Positions 44,570 to 52,430 of a stretch of DNA of 64,000 nucleotides are shown here, one piece after another. Below the pieces are notes generated by a model. That model was given only the letters and a program-made list of their open reading frames with translations, did no database searches and was not told the DNA's origin. Made by a program: the position numbers and the translations under genes. Source of the stretch: CBDBGD01 sp965205235 (lineage in GTDB: Bacteria; Chloroflexota; Dehalococcoidia; Lucifugimonadales; UBA1127); contig CBDBGD010000005.1 in the NCBI GenBank assembly GCA_965205235.1, positions 148,284 through 212,283 of the forward strand, written 5' to 3'. Numbering within the stretch: the stretch's first letter is position 1; each line of letters opens with the position of its first letter.

Positions 44570-46609
44570 GTGAGTAGAATGCAGTCGTCGATGAAGAAGG
44601 CCGAGGGGCGAGGCGCCGCGCGCAACGGTGGTCAGTCCCCTTGGGTCGAAGGGCAGGTGCTCCTGTTCCGACGCCACGGAGAGCACTTGCTCGGACGTGT
44701 GGTCTCTTCTCGGCCGGCCCACCTGGAAGTCGACGTGGGGGAGAAGGCCCCTTTGCGCATCAGCAGCCAACAGGTAGTGGCGGGCACCGACGCACGGGTC
44801 CTCCCCGAGGAGTTCGCCGCCTGGTCCGGTCAGTGCGACGGGTCCGTCCAAGAGGAGCAGCTTCGAGAGGTCTGGGAGGTTGTGCAGGGCGACGTGAGCC
44901 ACCTGACGCTGAGCCAGGCAGCGGAGCTGGTGTGGGAGGCCCCGTCGAGCGATATGCAGCGGGCTGCCCTTTTGCTCGCTTTACATAAGTCTGCGCTGTA
45001 TTTCGCTGCCCAAGGAGAGGTTTGGACGCCCCGTTCCGAGGCTGACGTGGAGGAGCGTCTCCGGCAACGGGAGCACCGCCGCACGGCTGAGACCGAGCGG
45101 GCGACTTTCCTCGCCTGGCTCGCGGAGGGCGAGGCAGTCCCTTCCTGGAGCAGCCGGCAGGAAGGATGGCTGGAGCATCTCCGAGAGTTCGCCGCCCACG
45201 GCGACGCCTACGATGGAAGCAGGGCGGCCCGCACTCTCATTCGAGAGGTCCAGCCCCAGAGCAAGGACCGGCAGCGTCTCGCATTCGACCTGCTGGTGCA
45301 GCGCGGCGTCTACACCCAGGATGAGCCGTTGGGCCTATATCGCCGCGGCGTGGCCATGGAGTTTCCCACTGCCGTCAACCTGGAGGCCGCGGTGCTGCCC
45401 TTCCCGGACGTCAGTCAGGGGCGGCGAGACCTCACCGCCTTGCCGGTGTTCACCGTGGACGAGGCGACGACACTCGACATCGACGACGGCCTCTCCCTGG
45501 AGCGGCGGGAAGAAGGCTACCTGCTGGGCATTCACATCTCGGACGCTTCCGTGCTGGTCGCACCAGGGAGTGCGCTGGACGTGGAAGCCTACCGACGCAT
45601 GACCAGCCTCTATCTTCCCGACAGGACCATCCCCATGCTTCCTCGACGTCTGTGCGAGGAGATGGGCAGCCTGTCGCCGGAGCAGCCACGCCTGGCGCTG
45701 AGTCTGCTCATTTTCCTAGGCGAGGACTATCGGGTCATCGAATGGGAGGCGGCGCCGTCGGTGGTGCGAAGCAGAGCCCGTCTGACCTACGAGGAGGTGG
45801 ACGAGGCGCTGGAAGGTGCGGATTCGTCGCACGCGGCAACGCTGCGGACCCTCCACGACGTCGCTCGGACGCTGCGCCAGAAGCGCCTGGACGATGGTGC
45901 AGTGGAGTTCAGACGGCCGGAGCTCAAGGTGTCGGTAGATGCTGACGGGGATATCGGGGTGAAGGTGGAGGGGCCCACACCGGCGCGGCGCTTGGTGGCC
46001 GAGTTCATGGTGCTGGCCAATCGACTGTTGGCGGAGTTCTGCCGGGACCGAGGCATTCCCGCGGTGTTCCGGCACCAGCCTCGCGTCTCCCTGGACGATC
46101 TGCCGGAGGCGAACGAGACGGTCTGGACGTACCTGGCGCTCCGTCGTATGCGGCCCGGTGAGCTCTCCGTGGACCCCAAACCACACGGGACGCTGGGCCT
46201 ACAGGCCTATCTCCAGGCGACGTCTCCTCTTCGCCGCTATCCGGACATGGTCCTGCAGCGTCAGATCGTCAGTTGCCTCCAGCATGGAGCGCCACAGTAC
46301 GATCGCGAGACCCTGGCATCACTGCTGTACCCTGCGGAGATGCGCCTGCGTGAGCTGGCGCGGGCGGAAGACGAGCGGACCCGCTACTGGTTCCTCAAGC
46401 ATCTGCGGGAGCGGGTAGGCGCAGAACTGGAGGGCACCGTGCTGGACCGGCGGGGACACCACGCGCTGGTGGAGCTGTCGGCATTCCCGTATCGGGCGGG
46501 CATGTACCTGGTACACCCGATGGAGCCGGGGGAGACCGCCCGTATGCGGCTGGAGGGCGTGGACCTCTGGCGAATGGAGGCGCACTTTGTGCACGCGCCG
46601 CCGGTATGA
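44570..46609 (+). CDS. RNase II/R-type 3'-5' exoribonuclease
   Basis: 679 residues. The RNB core has the catalytic aspartates in EATTLDIDDGLSLERREEG and YLPDRTIPMLPRRLCEEMGSLSP; ISDASVLVAPGS and the C-terminal FRHQPRVSL follow. It lacks a clear cold-shock pair at the N-terminus and has only a weak C-terminal S1-like barrel, so it is closer to the short RNase II-like group than to RNase R. Degrades structured or poly(A) RNA. GTG 44570 chosen; ATG 44579 in frame. Confidence 0.78.
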   Translation: MSRMQSSMKKAEGRGAARNGGQSPWVEGQVLLFRRHGEHLLGRVVSSRPAHLEVDVGEKAPLRISSQQVVAGTDARVLPEEFAAWSGQCDGSVQEEQLREVWEVVQGDVSHLTLSQAAELVWEAPSSDMQRAALLLALHKSALYFAAQGEVWTPRSEADVEERLRQREHRRTAETERATFLAWLAEGEAVPSWSSRQEGWLEHLREFAAHGDAYDGSRAARTLIREVQPQSKDRQRLAFDLLVQRGVYTQDEPLGLYRRGVAMEFPTAVNLEAAVLPFPDVSQGRRDLTALPVFTVDEATTLDIDDGLSLERREEGYLLGIHISDASVLVAPGSALDVEAYRRMTSLYLPDRTIPMLPRRLCEEMGSLSPEQPRLALSLLIFLGEDYRVIEWEAAPSVVRSRARLTYEEVDEALEGADSSHAATLRTLHDVARTLRQKRLDDGAVEFRRPELKVSVDADGDIGVKVEGPTPARRLVAEFMVLANRLLAEFCRDRGIPAVFRHQPRVSLDDLPEANETVWTYLALRRMRPGELSVDPKPHGTLGLQAYLQATSPLRRYPDMVLQRQIVSCLQHGAPQYDRETLASLLYPAEMRLRELARAEDERTRYWFLKHLRERVGAELEGTVLDRRGHHALVELSAFPYRAGMYLVHPMEPGETARMRLEGVDLWRMEAHFVHAPPV

Positions 46610-46610
46610 G

Positions 46611-46676
46611 GAATACAGACGGGTATCGTCTGTAAAGCGAATGGTATTCGTTAGAAATCCGCAGAGCCTAGGCTCT
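46611..46676. promoter_or_regulatory. nested inverted repeats and 14-bp palindrome upstream of the first selenoprotein gene
   Basis: ACAGACG-GGTAT-CGTCTGT (46615-46633) is a perfect 7-bp hairpin, itself flanked by GAATAC and GTATTC. AGAGCCTAGGCTCT (46663-46676) is a perfect 14-bp palindrome. They follow the RNase stop and precede the lipoprotein start. The hairpin could terminate the upstream transcript; the palindrome looks like an operator. No clear -35/-10 is visible. Confidence 0.5.
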
Positions 46677-46714
46677 CGTAAGACTAAATGACGGGTGAGG
46701 AGGTGTCGACAGCA

Positions 46715-47530
46715 GTGAAGGCACGACGAGGACTCAACAGAGGACTTGAACGCAGGCGGCTGCGTCCAACATGGCTGCTTGTAGTGGGCGTGGTTGCCCT
46801 GCTGGTTGCGGCCTGCGGTGGCGGCGACGAGTCGGAGGGCACGACCGCTGCAACATCGCCGGCGGCTGCGACGCAGACCGAGGCGGCGACGCAAGCGCAG
46901 CCTGCGCCCACGACGGCGCCTGAGACCAGTTCCGCCACGGCGGCGTCCACCGAGACGATGAAGAAGCCTGAAGGCGAAGCGATGTCGGCGGCAAAGCCAG
47001 AGCCGACAGCCACTACCGCCTCGCAGGCCGCCCAGGCGGCGACGCCCGCTTCCGCGGTGACGCCGGAGGCCCCGGCAGTGACGGCGAAAGTCGGGAACAG
47101 CGTGGGAGACCTGGCCCCGGACTTTGCCCTGACCAGCATAGGAGGAGCGGAGGTCACCCTGGCAGACTTCGAGGGAAAGCCGCTGGTAATCTACTTCTTC
47201 ACCACGTGGTGACCGACCTGCCGAGCCGAGTTTCGGCTCCTGAAGGAACTCTACCCAGAGTACGCAGATGAAGTAGCTCTCATAGCCGTGGGCGTGGACC
47301 CCTCGGAAGGTGAGGAGAAGATTGCGAGCTTCCACGAGCACAACGAATTCCCGTGGACCACGTCTGCCGGGGACCCGACCATGACCGTCGACTACGGGAT
47401 CCGGGCCCAGGCGTCCAAGGTCGCCTTGGACCACAACGGGATCATCGTCTTCAAGCCGGGCGCGGGGTCGACGGGCGAGGCGCGGTGGCGCCAGCTCTTC
47501 GAAGAGTTGGCCGCCGGAACAGCGTCGTAG
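46715..47530 (+). CDS. selenocysteine-containing TlpA/AhpC-type thioredoxin-fold lipoprotein (UGA at 47210-47212)
   Basis: 271-codon lipoprotein. A positively charged N-terminus, hydrophobic segment LLVVGVVALLVAAC (lipobox LVAAC) and an Ala/Pro/Thr-rich linker lead to a TlpA/peroxiredoxin-like domain: VGDLAPDFALTSIGGAEV, GKPLVIYFFTTW, then an in-frame UGA, then PTCRAEFRLLKELYPEYADE. The UGA occupies the nucleophilic Cys of WCxxC, giving W-Sec-P-T-C with the resolving Cys kept; the frame runs on 105 codons to TAG. A SECIS-like hairpin begins 10 nt after the UGA. Probably a membrane-anchored extracytoplasmic selenol oxidoreductase. GTG 46715 has GAGGAGG upstream; ATG 46688 lacks one. An own terminator follows. 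Confidence 0.82.
47223..47239 (+). promoter_or_regulatory. SECIS-like hairpin for the first selenoprotein
   Basis: GAGCCGA pairs perfectly with TCGGCTC around the loop GTT. The hairpin is 17 nt and starts 10 nt after the UGA; the loop opens with G then U. E. coli fdhF has a comparably short upper hairpin about 11 nt from the UGA with an essential G-U in the loop. The same hairpin stands at the identical position in the second gene. Confidence 0.72.
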
Positions 47531-47558
47531 GGACACTTAGTAGTCCGGCTGCATTTGA

Positions 47559-47587
47559 GGGGGGAGACCGAAGTGGCTCCCCCCTTT
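47559..47587 (+). terminator. terminator after the first selenoprotein gene
   Basis: GGGGGGAG (47559-47566) pairs with CTCCCCCC (47577-47584), followed by TTT. It makes the two selenoprotein genes separate transcription units. Confidence 0.7.
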
Positions 47588-47639
47588 CGCTGGCAGCCAA
47601 GCTGGCAGGGCCGCCAGCTGTGGTCGGCGAGGACGCGCC

Positions 47640-47795
47640 GCGGTATCTCAGCCAGCGAATGTATTGACCGCCCAGCGCCTCGCGCATAGCATGAAGCGCA
47701 TCACCACGGGGCAATCCCCATGGTTGCTCGCGCCTCCGGCGTGGGGCGAGTAGAGAGTCGTGGCAAATGGCCGAGTGTCGCAAGGACAAGGGGCG
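47640..47795. repeat. promoter/leader repeat, copy 1
   Basis: The stretch covering the promoter, leader and first codons of the second selenoprotein gene resembles 48781-48935 before the dapA-like gene. Shared blocks include TATTGAC at the -35, GCCTCG in the spacer, GCGCCTCCGGC in the leader, GAGTCGTGGCA before the ATG, and ATGGCCGAGT-TCGCAAGGAC at the coding start. Confidence 0.7.
47664..47692 (+). promoter_or_regulatory. promoter of the second selenoprotein gene
   Basis: TTGACC (47664-47669), 17-bp spacer, TAGCAT (47687-47692). The -10 is the same hexamer as in the groESL and hspR promoters. The leader would be about 68 nt. Confidence 0.66.
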
Positions 47796-48717
47796 ACGGT
47801 GGATGCTGGCGGGCATAGTCGTTCTCTTGGTGGCGGCTTGCGGGGGTGGTAGCTCACCGGAGGACAGCACCGGGGTACCATCTCCGGCGGCGCCTGTGCA
47901 GGCGCAGACCCAACCTGTGCCTGCCGCAGCCCCCGAAACGCCAAAGATAGCCTCGGCGGAGAGCATGTCGGAGGTCGAGACCGGGCGCGCCCCCACGGCC
48001 ACGACAGCTCCTGCAAGTAGAGCGGCGGCGACTCCCGCCCGTGCCATGACGCCAAAGGGGAGGCCCGCTCCCACGGCTACAGCAGTTTCTGCAAGCAGCG
48101 CACGGGCGACTCCCGTCCCTGCGATGACACCGGAGGCCAAGACAGAGCCCGCTCCTATGGCTACGGCAACTCCTGCAAGCAGCGCGGCGGCGACTCCCGT
48201 CCCTGCGATAACGCCGGAGGCCGCGACGGCGACCGCCGTCCCTTCAGTCACACCGGAGACTCCGGCAAACGCGGCCAAGGTTGGGAACAGCGTAGGAGAC
48301 CGGGCCCCGGACTTTCGCCTGGCCAGGGTGGGAGGAGGCGAGGTCACCCTGGCCGACTTCCAGGGCAAGCCCCTGGTGATCTACTTCTTCACCACGTGGT
48401 GACCGTACTGCCGAGCCGAGTTTCGGCTCCTGAAGGAACTCTACCCCGAGTACGCAGACGAGGTTGCTTTTCTGGCCGTCGGCGGGGACCCATCGGAAGA
48501 AGACAAGATCGCAGGTTTCCACGAGGACAACGGTTTTCCTTGGATCACTTCGCCCGGGGACCCGACCATGATCGTCGAGTACGGAGCCCGGGGTATCCCC
48601 TCAAAGATTGCCCTGGACCGCGACGGCGTCATCGTGTACAAACCGAGAGCCGGGGCAAAGCCCGAGGTGGAGTGGCGTGAGCTCTTCGAAGAGCTGGCTG
48701 CCGGGGCAGCGTCGTAG
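47767..48717 (+). CDS. selenocysteine-containing TlpA/AhpC-type thioredoxin-fold lipoprotein, second copy (UGA at 48400-48402)
   Basis: 316-codon paralogue of the preceding selenoprotein. Signal and lipobox: MLAGIVVLLVAACGGG. The linker is longer and contains tandem degenerate Ala/Thr/Pro repeats (ATPVPAITPE type). The domain reads VGDRAPDFRLARVGGGEV, GKPLVIYFFTTW, UGA (residue 212), PYCRAEFRLLKELYPEYADE, and continues in frame for 104 codons to TAG. After the UGA the two proteins are about 70% identical, and nearly identical for the first 22 residues. The resolving Cys is kept. The first eight residues (MAECRKDK) resemble those of the downstream dapA-like protein. Confidence 0.82.
48413..48429 (+). 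promoter_or_regulatory. SECIS-like hairpin for the second selenoprotein
   Basis: Identical in sequence and position to the hairpin of the first copy: GAGCCGA, loop GTT, TCGGCTC, 10 nt after the UGA. The 38-nt block from the retained Cys codon onward is identical in both genes at every base, synonymous sites included, whereas synonymous changes accumulate beyond it. Confidence 0.72.
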
Positions 48718-48780
48718 CGGCGCTGCCGGCTTCTCCAAGCGGCCCGCGTGCTGCCGCGCAAGCAGACGCAGCAGGGTTTC

Positions 48781-48935
48781 GCAGCTAGGGTGGCGTATTG
48801 ACTGGCCTACGCCTCGCCCGATAAGATGAATCGGGTCACCACAGGTCGTTCCGCATAGCTGAACGGCGCCTCCGGCCCAGGGCGCGCAGGGGAGTCGTGG
48901 CACATGGCCGAGTATCGCAAGGACGAGGCGAAGGA
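48781..48935. repeat. promoter/leader repeat, copy 2
   Basis: Second copy of the promoter-leader-start segment described at 47640. It includes the dapA-like promoter and the first codons of that gene. The copies are diverged (many substitutions and small indels), so the duplication is not recent. Confidence 0.7.
48798..48827 (+). promoter_or_regulatory. promoter of the dapA-like/mfnB/ubiDAX operon
   Basis: TTGACT (48798-48803), 18-bp spacer, TAAGAT (48822-48827), corresponding in position to the promoter of the second selenoprotein gene. Confidence 0.62.
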
Positions 48936-49881
48936 CTGGGCTCGGGAGTCCCTGCGAGGCCAGTGGACTACCCTGATGACGCCCTTCACCCCCGACGACG
49001 AGATCGACGAAGCGGGTATGCGCGCCAACATCCGGCACATCCGGTCGCTGGGCACACGAGGCGGCGGCTGCACGTGGGGGATGGGCGAGTTCTCCGCACT
49101 CACCCGGGAAGAGCGGCTCAGGGTCTATGACATCGTCGCGGACGAGGCAGGCGGAACATGGCCCATCGCCGCCCACGTCACGCACACCTCGGCCAAGGAG
49201 ATGACGGCGCTGGCCGAGCACGCTGAGGGCGCGGGGTTCGACCTGCTGATCGTGGCTCCGCCGTACATAGTGACCAAGACCGAGGAGCAGGTGGTGGAGT
49301 GGACCAAGCTCCTGGCCGACAGCACGTCTCTGGCCATCATGTTCTACAACTCGCCGCAGTTCGGCATCGTCATGAGCGCGGATGGGCTGCGTCGCATCTG
49401 CGAGATTCCGAACGTAGTTGGAGTGAAGGAAGCCAGCTTCAACCGCGACCTTTCGATCGAGGCCCACCAGCTGCTGGGGCGCGACGCCATCATCAGCACG
49501 CCGGACGAGTGGATCTTCTTCAAGGGCCGGGAGCTTGGCTTTGAGCAGCAGGTGATGTTCGCGAACACGTCCGATTGGCGGTTCGACCGTCCGGGGGCCA
49601 ACCACTACGTCACCTTCGTCGAGCGGGCCACGACGGGTGACCTCGACGACGACTACTACGACACGCACATCAAGGCCATCAAGGCGCTATCCGACAAGTG
49701 GTGGCCCAGGGTGGTCCAGAAATTCGGTGGGGTGCTGCCCATCTCGCTCTGCAAGTACTGGGGCGAGTTGATGGGCATGGCGGGCGGACACGTTCGGGCG
49801 CCGCTGTGGGACCTGTCGGACGACGAGAAGGCGGAGCTGGAAGCGGAGCTGCGAGAGGTACTGGGAGAGGCCCCGGCGTAG
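48904..49881 (+). CDS. dihydrodipicolinate synthase-family aldolase
   Basis: 325-residue TIM-barrel class I lyase (DapA/NAL superfamily). The Schiff-base lysine is in PNVVGVKEASFNR, the tyrosine relay segment is MFYNSPQFG, and the N-terminal RGQWTTLMTPFTPDDEIDE is typical. It condenses or cleaves a 2-oxoacid with an aldehyde; true DapA is unlikely, because no lysine gene is adjacent and its own subgroup N-terminus (RKDEAKDWARESLRG) differs. It heads an operon with a furan synthase and UbiD/UbiA/UbiX, where it might generate or consume an aldehyde; this is inference. Confidence 0.8.
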   Translation: MAEYRKDEAKDWARESLRGQWTTLMTPFTPDDEIDEAGMRANIRHIRSLGTRGGGCTWGMGEFSALTREERLRVYDIVADEAGGTWPIAAHVTHTSAKEMTALAEHAEGAGFDLLIVAPPYIVTKTEEQVVEWTKLLADSTSLAIMFYNSPQFGIVMSADGLRRICEIPNVVGVKEASFNRDLSIEAHQLLGRDAIISTPDEWIFFKGRELGFEQQVMFANTSDWRFDRPGANHYVTFVERATTGDLDDDYYDTHIKAIKALSDKWWPRVVQKFGGVLPISLCKYWGELMGMAGGHVRAPLWDLSDDEKAELEAELREVLGEAPA

Positions 49882-49936
49882 CCCGGCAGCCTCTTCCACG
49901 GATGAGCAACACAGTCGATAGTCGGAGTGAGACGCG

Positions 49937-50917
49937 ATGCTGCTGATGGTAAGCGTCCAGAACCTACCGGAGGCGCTGCAAGCCCTCAAGGGCGGGGCTG
50001 ACATTGTGGACGTGAAGAACCTCCAGGAGGCCCTGGTAGGTTCGGCACATCCCACGGTGGTCAAGCAGGTGCGCGAGGCGGTCCCCGGGTCGGAGCACGC
50101 CAGCGTCACGCTGGGCGTGGTGCCCAACCAAAGTGGGACCGTGGCCATGGCCGTCTACACGGCGGGCGTTCTGGACGCCACGTCCGTGAAGGTGGGCTTC
50201 ATGCAGAGCAGCTACGACGAGGCGGCCGAGATCCTGCTCGACGCCAAGAAGGCGCTGGAGGGGTTCAACACCAAGCTCATCGGCTCGCTGTTCGCCGACA
50301 ACCTGCTGTACGACGGCGGACTGGACGCTCGCCACATGAACCGGCTCGCCAAGGACACGCAGTGCGACGGCTGGCTCATCGACACGCTGACGAAGGACGG
50401 CCGCAATCTCTTCGACTTCATCCCGGAGCTGGAACTGCGCGACATGGTGATGGAGGGCAAGGAGGCCGGCATGAGCACGGCCCTGTCCGGCCATCTCAAG
50501 CTGGACGACCTGGACGAGCTCGCCAGGATCAACCCGGACATCGTCGGGGTGCGCGGCGCAGTCTGCTCCAAGGGGAACCGCAACGAGGGGGTCTACTGGG
50601 AAGCGGTGGACCACTTCCGGCGTGAGCTGCGGGCAAGGGAGCGAGGCGAGGTGGACGTGCGGGACGGCATGGCCGTAGTGTCCGCCAACGGTGCCGACGG
50701 CTGGATCGTCATCGATGGGACGGGCAAGACCTGTGCGGGCATCATCGCAGCCCTCGCGGACCAGATCGCAAGGGACGACCGGGCGTTCGTCGAAGTGATC
50801 ATCCCGGACGTTCTCAACACGTACGACATCGTGGTCTGGGCGGAGAAGGAAAGCCACAAGATCCTGACGCGTCGCAAGGATGACAGCGGCTCCGTCAGGA
50901 TGCTGATCCAGCCCTGA
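49937..50917 (+). CDS. MfnB-like (5-formylfuran-3-yl)methyl phosphate synthase with C-terminal TusA-like domain
   Basis: 326 residues. The first about 235 match DUF556/MfnB: LLMVSVQNLPEALQALKGGADIVDVKN, the lysine in SVKVGFMQ, GSLFADN and LSGHLKLDDLDELARI. In methanogens MfnB makes the furan ring of methanofuran from two glyceraldehyde-3-phosphates. The remaining about 90 residues (DGWIVIDGTGKTCAGIIAAL onward, ending in ESHKILTRRKDD) look like a SirA/TusA-type fold with one conserved-position cysteine. No methanofuran-pathway partner (mfnA, mfnC) is in the window. Gap to ubiD is 49 bases. Confidence 0.74.
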   Translation: MLLMVSVQNLPEALQALKGGADIVDVKNLQEALVGSAHPTVVKQVREAVPGSEHASVTLGVVPNQSGTVAMAVYTAGVLDATSVKVGFMQSSYDEAAEILLDAKKALEGFNTKLIGSLFADNLLYDGGLDARHMNRLAKDTQCDGWLIDTLTKDGRNLFDFIPELELRDMVMEGKEAGMSTALSGHLKLDDLDELARINPDIVGVRGAVCSKGNRNEGVYWEAVDHFRRELRARERGEVDVRDGMAVVSANGADGWIVIDGTGKTCAGIIAALADQIARDDRAFVEVIIPDVLNTYDIVVWAEKESHKILTRRKDDSGSVRMLIQP

Positions 50918-50966
50918 TACGCAACACGACCACCCCAACAGACGCACCCGTGCCAGTCGGGAGTCG

Positions 50967-52430
50967 ATGACCGCCGTGGCCTTCAAAGACCTACGTGACT
51001 TCGTGGCGTTTCTCGAAGACAAGGGCGACCTCCGCCGCATCGCCGCGCCCGTCGACGCGGACCTCGAGATGACGGAGATCACGGACAGGGTCATCAAGTC
51101 CGGCGGGCCGGCGTTGCTGTTCGAGAACGTCATCGGCTACGACATGCCGGCGCTCATCAACATCTTCGGGACACGGCAGAGGATGGCGTGGGCGCTGGGC
51201 GTGGAACACCTGGACGAGCTCACCGACTGGGTCCGTGACACGCTCAAGCTGCTGCAGGGCCCCCCTTCGGGGCTTGGGAGCAAGCTGAGGGCACTGGGAG
51301 ACCTGGTCGGAGTCGCCAGGGCGCAGCCGAAGATGGTCTCGCGGGCGCCCTGCCAGGAGGTCGTGCTCACGGGCGACGACGTAGACCTCAACGCGCTCCC
51401 CGTCATGAAGTGCTGGCCGCTGGACGCCGGGAAGTTCATCACGCTGCCCTTGGTCATCAGCAGAGACCCCGAGAGCGGCCGCCGGAACGTGGGCACGTAC
51501 CGAATGCAGGTGTACGACAGCCGGACGACGGGGATGCACTGGCAGACGCACAAGGTGGGGGCGCGGCACGACCGGAAAGGCAGACTGAGGGGCGATGAGC
51601 GGCTTGAGGTCGCCGTGGCGCTGGGCGGGGACCCTGCCACCATCTGGAGCGGCTCCCTGCCCCTCCCGCCCGACATGGACGAGATCATGGTGTCGGGGCT
51701 GCTTCGGGGCGAGGCCGTGGAGATGGTGAAGTGCAAGACCGTGGACCTGGAAGTACCGGCCCACGCCGAGATCGTCCTGGAGGGGTACGTGATTCCTGGC
51801 GAGATGCGCTCCGAGGGGCCCTTTGGCGACCACACGGGGATATACTCGCCGGCCGAGGACTACCCGGTGTTCCACCTGACGGCGCTCACGCGGCGCCGTG
51901 CGCCAATCTACCCGACGACCATGGTGGGCCGCCCGCCGACCGAGGACTTCTTCATGGGCAAGGCCAGCGAACGCCTGATGCTGCCCGCGCTGCAGATGAC
52001 GCTCCCCGAGGTGGTGGACGTGAACATGCCCGCAGAGGGCGTCTTCCACAACCTGGTGCTGGTCTCCATCAAGAAGGAGTACCCGGGGCACGCACGCAAG
52101 GTCATGAATGCCCTGTGGGGCCTCGGCCTGATGATGCTGGCAAAGGCGATCATCGTGGTGGACGCCAAGGTGGACGTGCAGAACACGTCGGAGGTCGCGT
52201 GGCGGGTGGCGGCGAACCTGGACCCCGGCCGCGACATCGTGGTCATCGAAGGGCCGGTGGACGACCTGGACCATGCGTCGTGGACGCCGAAGTACGGCAG
52301 CAAGGTGGGGATAGACGCCACGGAGAAGGGCGAGATGGACGGGCGGACGAGGCCATGGCCGCCGGACATCGTCATGAGCCGGCAGATCAAGGACTTAGTG
52401 GACGGCAAGTGGCAGCAGTACGGGATCTAA
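50967..52430 (+). CDS. ubiD: UbiD-family prenylated-FMN decarboxylase
   Basis: 487 residues. The catalytic E-R-E region is EMRSEGPFGDHTG, with LPVMKCWPLDAGKFITLP and HARKVMNALWGLGLMMLAK also diagnostic. Decarboxylates an aromatic or alpha,beta-unsaturated acid with the prenylated flavin made by UbiX, encoded two genes downstream. With the UbiA-type gene between them, the trio resembles late futalosine menaquinone biosynthesis (MqnL-MqnP-MqnM), but the substrate is not proven. Confidence 0.86.
   Translation: MTAVAFKDLRDFVAFLEDKGDLRRIAAPVDADLEMTEITDRVIKSGGPALLFENVIGYDMPALINIFGTRQRMAWALGVEHLDELTDWVRDTLKLLQGPPSGLGSKLRALGDLVGVARAQPKMVSRAPCQEVVLTGDDVDLNALPVMKCWPLDAGKFITLPLVISRDPESGRRNVGTYRMQVYDSRTTGMHWQTHKVGARHDRKGRLRGDERLEVAVALGGDPATIWSGSLPLPPDMDEIMVSGLLRGEAVEMVKCKTVDLEVPAHAEIVLEGYVIPGEMRSEGPFGDHTGIYSPAEDYPVFHLTALTRRRAPIYPTTMVGRPPTEDFFMGKASERLMLPALQMTLPEVVDVNMPAEGVFHNLVLVSIKKEYPGHARKVMNALWGLGLMMLAKAIIVVDAKVDVQNTSEVAWRVAANLDPGRDIVVIEGPVDDLDHASWTPKYGSKVGIDATEKGEMDGRTRPWPPDIVMSRQIKDLVDGKWQQYGI

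Noticed and set aside
44530..44570. GTGCAC...TGCAC inverted repeat before the RNase gene as an operator.
   Set aside because: Arms are short and the spacer is long; not distinguishable from chance.
46688..47530. The first selenoprotein gene as a pseudogene with a premature stop.
   Set aside because: The post-UGA halves are intact in both copies, conserved at protein level and carry the same hairpin; neutral decay would break at least one.
46688..48720. UGA could be reassigned genome-wide to Trp or Gly.
   Set aside because: Many clear genes in the window end at UGA (for example the PHP, glcE and core-MetE genes), and Trp is encoded by UGG throughout.
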